Below, one piece after another: positions 59,516 to 64,000 of a stretch of DNA of 64,000 nt. The first letter of the stretch is position 1, and every line of letters starts with the position of its first letter. The notes beneath the pieces were generated by a model that did not search any database, was not told the origin of the DNA, and was given only the letters and a program-made list of their open reading frames with translations. This DNA comes from Sheuella sp. GTDB lineage: Bacteria; Pseudomonadota; Gammaproteobacteria; Burkholderiales; Burkholderiaceae_B. A program made the translations under genes and the position numbers. The stretch is from contig JAUSCY010000040.1 in assembly GCA_030650995.1 (NCBI GenBank), forward strand, positions 1 to 64,000, given 5' to 3'.

Positions 59516-60775
59516 TCAACTTTTGGGTAAAAAGTCGGCCATCGAAAGTACAGACTCTGCGACTTCAACTAAACGCCGGTTCTGATTCATTGCTTTGTCG
59601 CGCAATAATCTGTAGGCGGCGTCTTCACTCAGGGCCTGATGCGACATAAGCACGCCTTTTGCGCGCTCAATCAATTTTCTCTCGTCCAGAGCTGCTTTCA
59701 CCGTAGCAAGCTCTTGACTGACGGACTGAAGGTGAAGAGTTTGTTTCTGAAGTAATTCAAAAATATCTCGGGCAAGAGGCGAACCTAACGATTCCAAACC
59801 AAGCGATTCAATATGAGGAATATGATCTAAGCCAGAAACTAATACTGTGCCCGGAATAACTGAGTCTTGCTTCGAAAGAGCTGCCAATAAAGATTGCTGA
59901 TCATTCAACTCTAATTGGGTACGCTTGACACGAATCTGACTGGATTGCTGCAAGCTTTCCGTCAGATGCTGCTCGGCAATGAAGATGTCATCAATTCGTT
60001 TTGAGCAATAATTGAACCAGATTTCGGCTGCGCCTGGATCTGCCTGCAAATGCGGCGCGAACAGTTTTCTGCGCATACGTTCAATATCTGCCAAAGGCAT
60101 AATAGTCTGCAAAGCATGCCATTGCGTCAGAATTGACTCGCCACAAAACGACTCAAATCTATCAAAACACTGCTCTTGAAGCTCAATTAAATCTGAAAGT
60201 ATTTTCAGATCATCTTTACCAAGATGGTTGCTGGCAAAAATCCTTGTACCTAATGCGCGCTCCCGGCCAACGAATTCTTTACCTTGCATCAGGTTAAATA
60301 AAGCCACCAGCAATCGTGAAATCTCAGGATCAACGGATATATCTGCCGCATCGAACACCAAGGCAAGTAAGGAAGAGATCAAATGGCTATAGCGCTCAGT
60401 CAATTGAGCAGGTGATGCATTTCTGCCTTGCACACTGGCGCGCACCAGCGGGAGTTGTTCAAGCCCATGTAAAACCACTGCAATTCGAGTAAATAATCGA
60501 GATCCACCAGTCATACCAGAGATCGGATCTACACTGCTTAACCACGCTTGGACTTTATCTTTCGCGCAATCCGTTAAATCTACACAGTGTTCCCATCGGG
60601 TAGAGAAGTTCAAGTCTTTTGAAGTCAGATAAAGATTAGAGATACCTCGTTCACTCTGCAAGTGCTGTACTAATTCGCTTACAACCCTTACCAATCCACA
60701 GATGCGGTTAAGTTTTTCTAACTCATCAATTTCACATCGCTTTGCTGCGATGAGGTAAGTGATTGCTGTTTGCAT
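59516..60775 (-). CDS. nasR: NIT-domain/ANTAR antitermination regulator (NasR-like)
   Basis: NIT-like LQSERGISNLYLTSK; C-terminal ANTAR LATVKAALDERKLIERAKGVLMSHQALSEDAAYRLLRDKAMNQNRRLVEVAESVL. Confidence 0.92.
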   Translation of the reverse strand: MQTAITYLIAAKRCEIDELEKLNRICGLVRVVSELVQHLQSERGISNLYLTSKDLNFSTRWEHCVDLTDCAKDKVQAWLSSVDPISGMTGGSRLFTRIAVVLHGLEQLPLVRASVQGRNASPAQLTERYSHLISSLLALVFDAADISVDPEISRLLVALFNLMQGKEFVGRERALGTRIFASNHLGKDDLKILSDLIELQEQCFDRFESFCGESILTQWHALQTIMPLADIERMRRKLFAPHLQADPGAAEIWFNYCSKRIDDIFIAEQHLTESLQQSSQIRVKRTQLELNDQQSLLAALSKQDSVIPGTVLVSGLDHIPHIESLGLESLGSPLARDIFELLQKQTLHLQSVSQELATVKAALDERKLIERAKGVLMSHQALSEDAAYRLLRDKAMNQNRRLVEVAESVLSMADFLPKS

Positions 60776-60981
60776 AAGATGCTCTGGTATAAAAATGTAG
60801 CGACAATTTAATTATTGCAGTTTAATTGCCGAAGTTGATTATTTATTCGAAGTGTCCTTTTTTTTAAAAACCTACTAAGGTTAAATCCTAAATAAAAATA
60901 CGGCCCGGAAGGTGCAACTTACTGGGTAGTAAGGAAAAACAATTAATACGTTCCATCTTTGCAATCAATAACGAGGGTTTA

Positions 60982-61458
60982 ATGATTAATCTGCCTGCAC
61001 ATCAACTGACCATGTCAGTATTGATGACACCAGAGACCGCGAATTTTTCAGGTAATGTCCACGGTGGCAATATCCTGAAGTTACTTGATCAGGTTGCATA
61101 TGCCTGCGCTAGCCGTTATGCCAAACGTTATGTTGTAACAATGAGCGTTGAGCAGGTGACCTTCAAGCAGCCCATTCATGTGGGTGAAATGGTTCACTTT
61201 CTCGCTTCTGTGAATCGAACGGGACGCTCCTCCATGGAGATCGGCATCAAAGTGATTGCCGAAAATATTCGTACTCAAGAAGAAAGACACGTAAACAGCT
61301 GTTTTTTCACGATGGTCGCAGTCGATGACGATCACAAACCCGTAGACGTACCCGAGTTCAAACCGGTCTCGCACGTTGAGTGTCGAAGACATGCTGCGGC
61401 AGAAGCCCGTAAAGAAATGCGACTTGCTCTCGCACAAAAGACGGCTTTGATCGCCTGA
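60982..61458 (+). CDS. acyl-CoA thioesterase (hotdog fold)
   Basis: MTPETANFSGNVHGGNILKLLDQVAYACASRYAKRYVVTMSVEQVTFKQPIHVGEMVHF. Confidence 0.92.
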   Translation: MINLPAHQLTMSVLMTPETANFSGNVHGGNILKLLDQVAYACASRYAKRYVVTMSVEQVTFKQPIHVGEMVHFLASVNRTGRSSMEIGIKVIAENIRTQEERHVNSCFFTMVAVDDDHKPVDVPEFKPVSHVECRRHAAAEARKEMRLALAQKTALIA

Positions 61459-61500
61459 GCCAAAGACTATTGGTGCTTTTAATGCATAAAAGTTAAAAGG

Positions 61501-64000
61501 CTAATCTTGTTTGGGTGAGATTAACAGCCACTTTATTAACTGCATCGGTACGATCATCATGACGCCTGCCAGCACAACCATGCTCCAGAAAACTGGTGAA
61601 AGCAATTCGAACCGAAAAGCTTCTGCAACCATGGGGACCGCTGTAATAACAATTAACGCCGCCATGGTTCCTGAAAGTACCCAAATACTGACAGGTGATA
61701 TTCCCTGAAACAATCCACGCCATTGGAAACGCATTGATCTGTTAGAAAATATCATGACAGCATTGGCTGTCACGAGCAACAGAAATGCGGCGCATGCAGC
61801 CATGCCTGAAGAAAAATTCAGGTCTAACATCCATTTAAAGAGACCGATGACTGCGATCGTAACCAATACCCCCTGGGAGATGCTCAACCAGAGCATTTTT
61901 GTTGAAATCAATGGCTCATCTGTTTTTCTCGGAGGCTGTTGCATCAAGCCGGTATCGCGATCTTCTGATTCAAATACGATAGAACACGCCGGGTCAATCA
62001 CGAGCTCGAGAAACGCAATGTGCAACGGTGCCAGCAATATGGGCAAGCCAAACAAAACAGGAATAATTGCCAGACCGACAATCGGGATGTGAACCGCGAG
62101 CGTATAAATCATCGCCTTACGTAAATTAGCAAATGTTTTGCGTCCTCGGTGAATTGCAGCCAAAATTGAGGAAAAATTATCTTCCAGTAACACCAGAGAT
62201 GCGGCTTCACGTGCAACATCTGTTCCGCGCCGACCCATTGCGATGCCGATGTGAGCAGACTTCAACGCTGGGGCATCGTTGACGCCATCTCCAGTCATGG
62301 CAACCACTTCACCTTGAGCTTTCAAGGCATCGACCAGTTGTAGTTTTTGTTGTGGTTTAACCCGGGCAAATATATTTACAGTCTGAAGATATCGCCTAAA
62401 GGTCGAATCATCCATTCCTGCAATTTCATCGCCAGTCAACACTTTCTGAGAGGAGATGCCTGCTTGGCTAGCTATAGCAAGCGCAGTACGGGGATGATCC
62501 CCCGTGATCATGATGACACGGATACCTGCCTGAGCGCATTGGGCAACAGACGAGACCACATCCTTTCGCAATGGATCGGCCAATCCGATCAGACCCACCC
62601 ATTCAAATTGAAAATCGTGTTGCAACGCTGGCCAGGAGCTTTGTTGAACATGTCTGGCTTTTGCTACCCCAAGCACACGCAAGCCTTGATCAGCCATCGC
62701 CGCCGCCTTGGCAGTGATCGATAACATCTGAGACGGACCAAGATGGCAGAGCTCAGCCACAGCCTCTGGAGCTCCTTTGGCTGCGACCATATCAAATGAA
62801 GTGTCCGTACAGCGCCAGAGATGAGTCATGGAAAGCAACTTTGGAGATAATTCATACTCACGCGCCAGGATCCATTCAGGATGCAAGTATTTTGTTTCTA
62901 ATAACTGCGCCCTGCCCAGTTCGTGAAACGCCTTTTCCATAGGATCATGGGGATCAATCTCGCTGGCAAGTACTGCGTATTCGACCAGTTCGTGAAACTC
63001 GTCCGGCAACTGCCGCTCTCCTAGTCCCTGAACGTTGAATTCAGCACTCGGTATGCTCAATGCAGCGACACTCATCTGATTCTCTGTCAGAGTACCTGTC
63101 TTATCCACACACAAAACCGTCGTTTGACCAAGTGTTTCAATCGCCCCCAGACGGCGGGTCAGTACCTTTTGTAAAGCAAGCCTGCGCGCAGCTAGTGCAA
63201 AGAAAACGATCATAATCACAGGCAATTCCTGTGGCAATACGGCCATGGCCAGCGTAATCCCTGCGAGGATAGACTGTATCAAGCCGCCACGTAGCAGAAA
63301 GAACAACACCATCAATACAACACACAAAACAATACCAATCACAGCCAGGCGTTTAGTTAATGCTGCAACGTGTTCACGCAAGGGAGAGGTCTGTATGCCA
63401 ATCACATCTAAAGAACGGCCAATGCGTCCAAATTCAGTTTGGTAACCTGTGACGGACACACGCATCAAGCCCTGACCTCTCACCACAAGCGTGCCCGCAT
63501 AAAGTTGATCGCCCAGCTTTTGTTTTTCAACGACCTCTGATTCTCCGGTCAGCATTGATTCGTCAGTCGCAAGCTCATGCGATTCAAGTAAAACACCATC
63601 CGCAGCGACTCGGTCTCCTTCAGAAACAATCAAAATGTCATCTCTGACGACTTCTCGTCCTGGAATACGTTGTGCCACACCTCCCCGGATCACCAGAGCG
63701 CGGGGACTGGACATCTCTCGTAAAGCTTCCAAAGCATTATCAGTGCGCCTCTCCTGCAAAATCGTAATCGTAATGATGATGCTGACAAACCCCAGCAATA
63801 TCAAGGCCTCATGGGCATCCCCCATCAACAGATAAAGCATTCCCGCACCGATCAGCAACAAAAACATAGGCTCGCGCATGACATCCAGAACGATGTCGCG
63901 CAGCGTCCGACGCTGACTGATTCCCAGTTCGTTGGGACCGTCCTCATGTAATCGTTGCAAGGCGATTTCGGGACTTAGTCCGTTGTTAAGGTCTTTATCC
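61501..64000 (-). CDS. P-type cation-transporting ATPase, 5' end outside window
   Basis: VDKTGTLTENQ; MTGDGVNDAPALKSAHIGIAMGRRGTDVAREAA; the frame stays open to the window end (DKDLNNGLSPEIALQRLHEDGPNELG), so the track start at 63960 (TTG) is not the true start. Confidence 0.93.
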   Translation of the reverse strand, partial: DKDLNNGLSPEIALQRLHEDGPNELGISQRRTLRDIVLDVMREPMFLLLIGAGMLYLLMGDAHEALILLGFVSIIITITILQERRTDNALEALREMSSPRALVIRGGVAQRIPGREVVRDDILIVSEGDRVAADGVLLESHELATDESMLTGESEVVEKQKLGDQLYAGTLVVRGQGLMRVSVTGYQTEFGRIGRSLDVIGIQTSPLREHVAALTKRLAVIGIVLCVVLMVLFFLLRGGLIQSILAGITLAMAVLPQELPVIMIVFFALAARRLALQKVLTRRLGAIETLGQTTVLCVDKTGTLTENQMSVAALSIPSAEFNVQGLGERQLPDEFHELVEYAVLASEIDPHDPMEKAFHELGRAQLLETKYLHPEWILAREYELSPKLLSMTHLWRCTDTSFDMVAAKGAPEAVAELCHLGPSQMLSITAKAAAMADQGLRVLGVAKARHVQQSSWPALQHDFQFEWVGLIGLADPLRKDVVSSVAQCAQAGIRVIMITGDHPRTALAIASQAGISSQKVLTGDEIAGMDDSTFRRYLQTVNIFARVKPQQKLQLVDALKAQGEVVAMTGDGVNDAPALKSAHIGIAMGRRGTDVAREAASLVLLEDNFSSILAAIHRGRKTFANLRKAMIYTLAVHIPIVGLAIIPVLFGLPILLAPLHIAFLELVIDPACSIVFESEDRDTGLMQQPPRKTDEPLISTKMLWLSISQGVLVTIAVIGLFKWMLDLNFSSGMAACAAFLLLVTANAVMIFSNRSMRFQWRGLFQGISPVSIWVLSGTMAALIVITAVPMVAEAFRFELLSPVFWSMVVLAGVMMIVPMQLIKWLLISPKQD

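Noticed and set aside
1-64000. CRISPR arrays, rRNA operons, ordinary tRNAs, IS elements
   Set aside because: None recognised; no regularly spaced direct repeats or transposase motifs seen on reading. A dedicated scan (tRNAscan-SE, CRISPR finder) was not possible.

Overview
This 64 kb window looks like a chromosomal segment of a Burkholderiales-type betaproteobacterium. The support is the gene order aroA-tyrA-hisC-pheA-serC-gyrA, a tmRNA with tag ANDERFALAA, and a Bug-type receptor. From left to right it contains: (1) an aromatic amino acid/serine/gyrA block on the minus strand; (2) ompA, ubiG, gph and ssrA (tmRNA); (3) a small accessory islet at the tmRNA 3' end with an integrase remnant, a HigBA/RelE-type toxin-antitoxin pair, and a Fic protein preceded by three evenly spaced palindromes; (4) a znuABC-type zinc transporter divergent from a Fur/Zur regulator; (5) a DUF2946-PCuAC-MbnP-MbnH-DUF2946 copper cluster; (6) arsR-gapdh-arsJ-arsC-acr3; (7) a ~12 kb block that pairs a polyamine-type ABC transporter with trifunctional PutA, an amidohydrolase, a CobW GTPase and an X-Pro-peptidase-like CocE hydrolase; (8) a copper-resistance cluster; (9) a DUF697 protein with 11-residue repeats; (10) a TonB/ExbBD iron-uptake operon behind a Fur-box-like palindrome; (11) a nitrite assimilation operon whose leader reads as a sigma54 promoter, two ANTAR hexaloop hairpins and an overlapping terminator, with the NIT/ANTAR regulator encoded nearby; (12) a thioesterase and a P-type ATPase that runs off the window. 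The strongest leads are the nirB leader switch, the triple operator of fic, the proline-peptide catabolic block, and the MbnPH cluster. All family calls are from reading protein motifs by eye; no database search was run.
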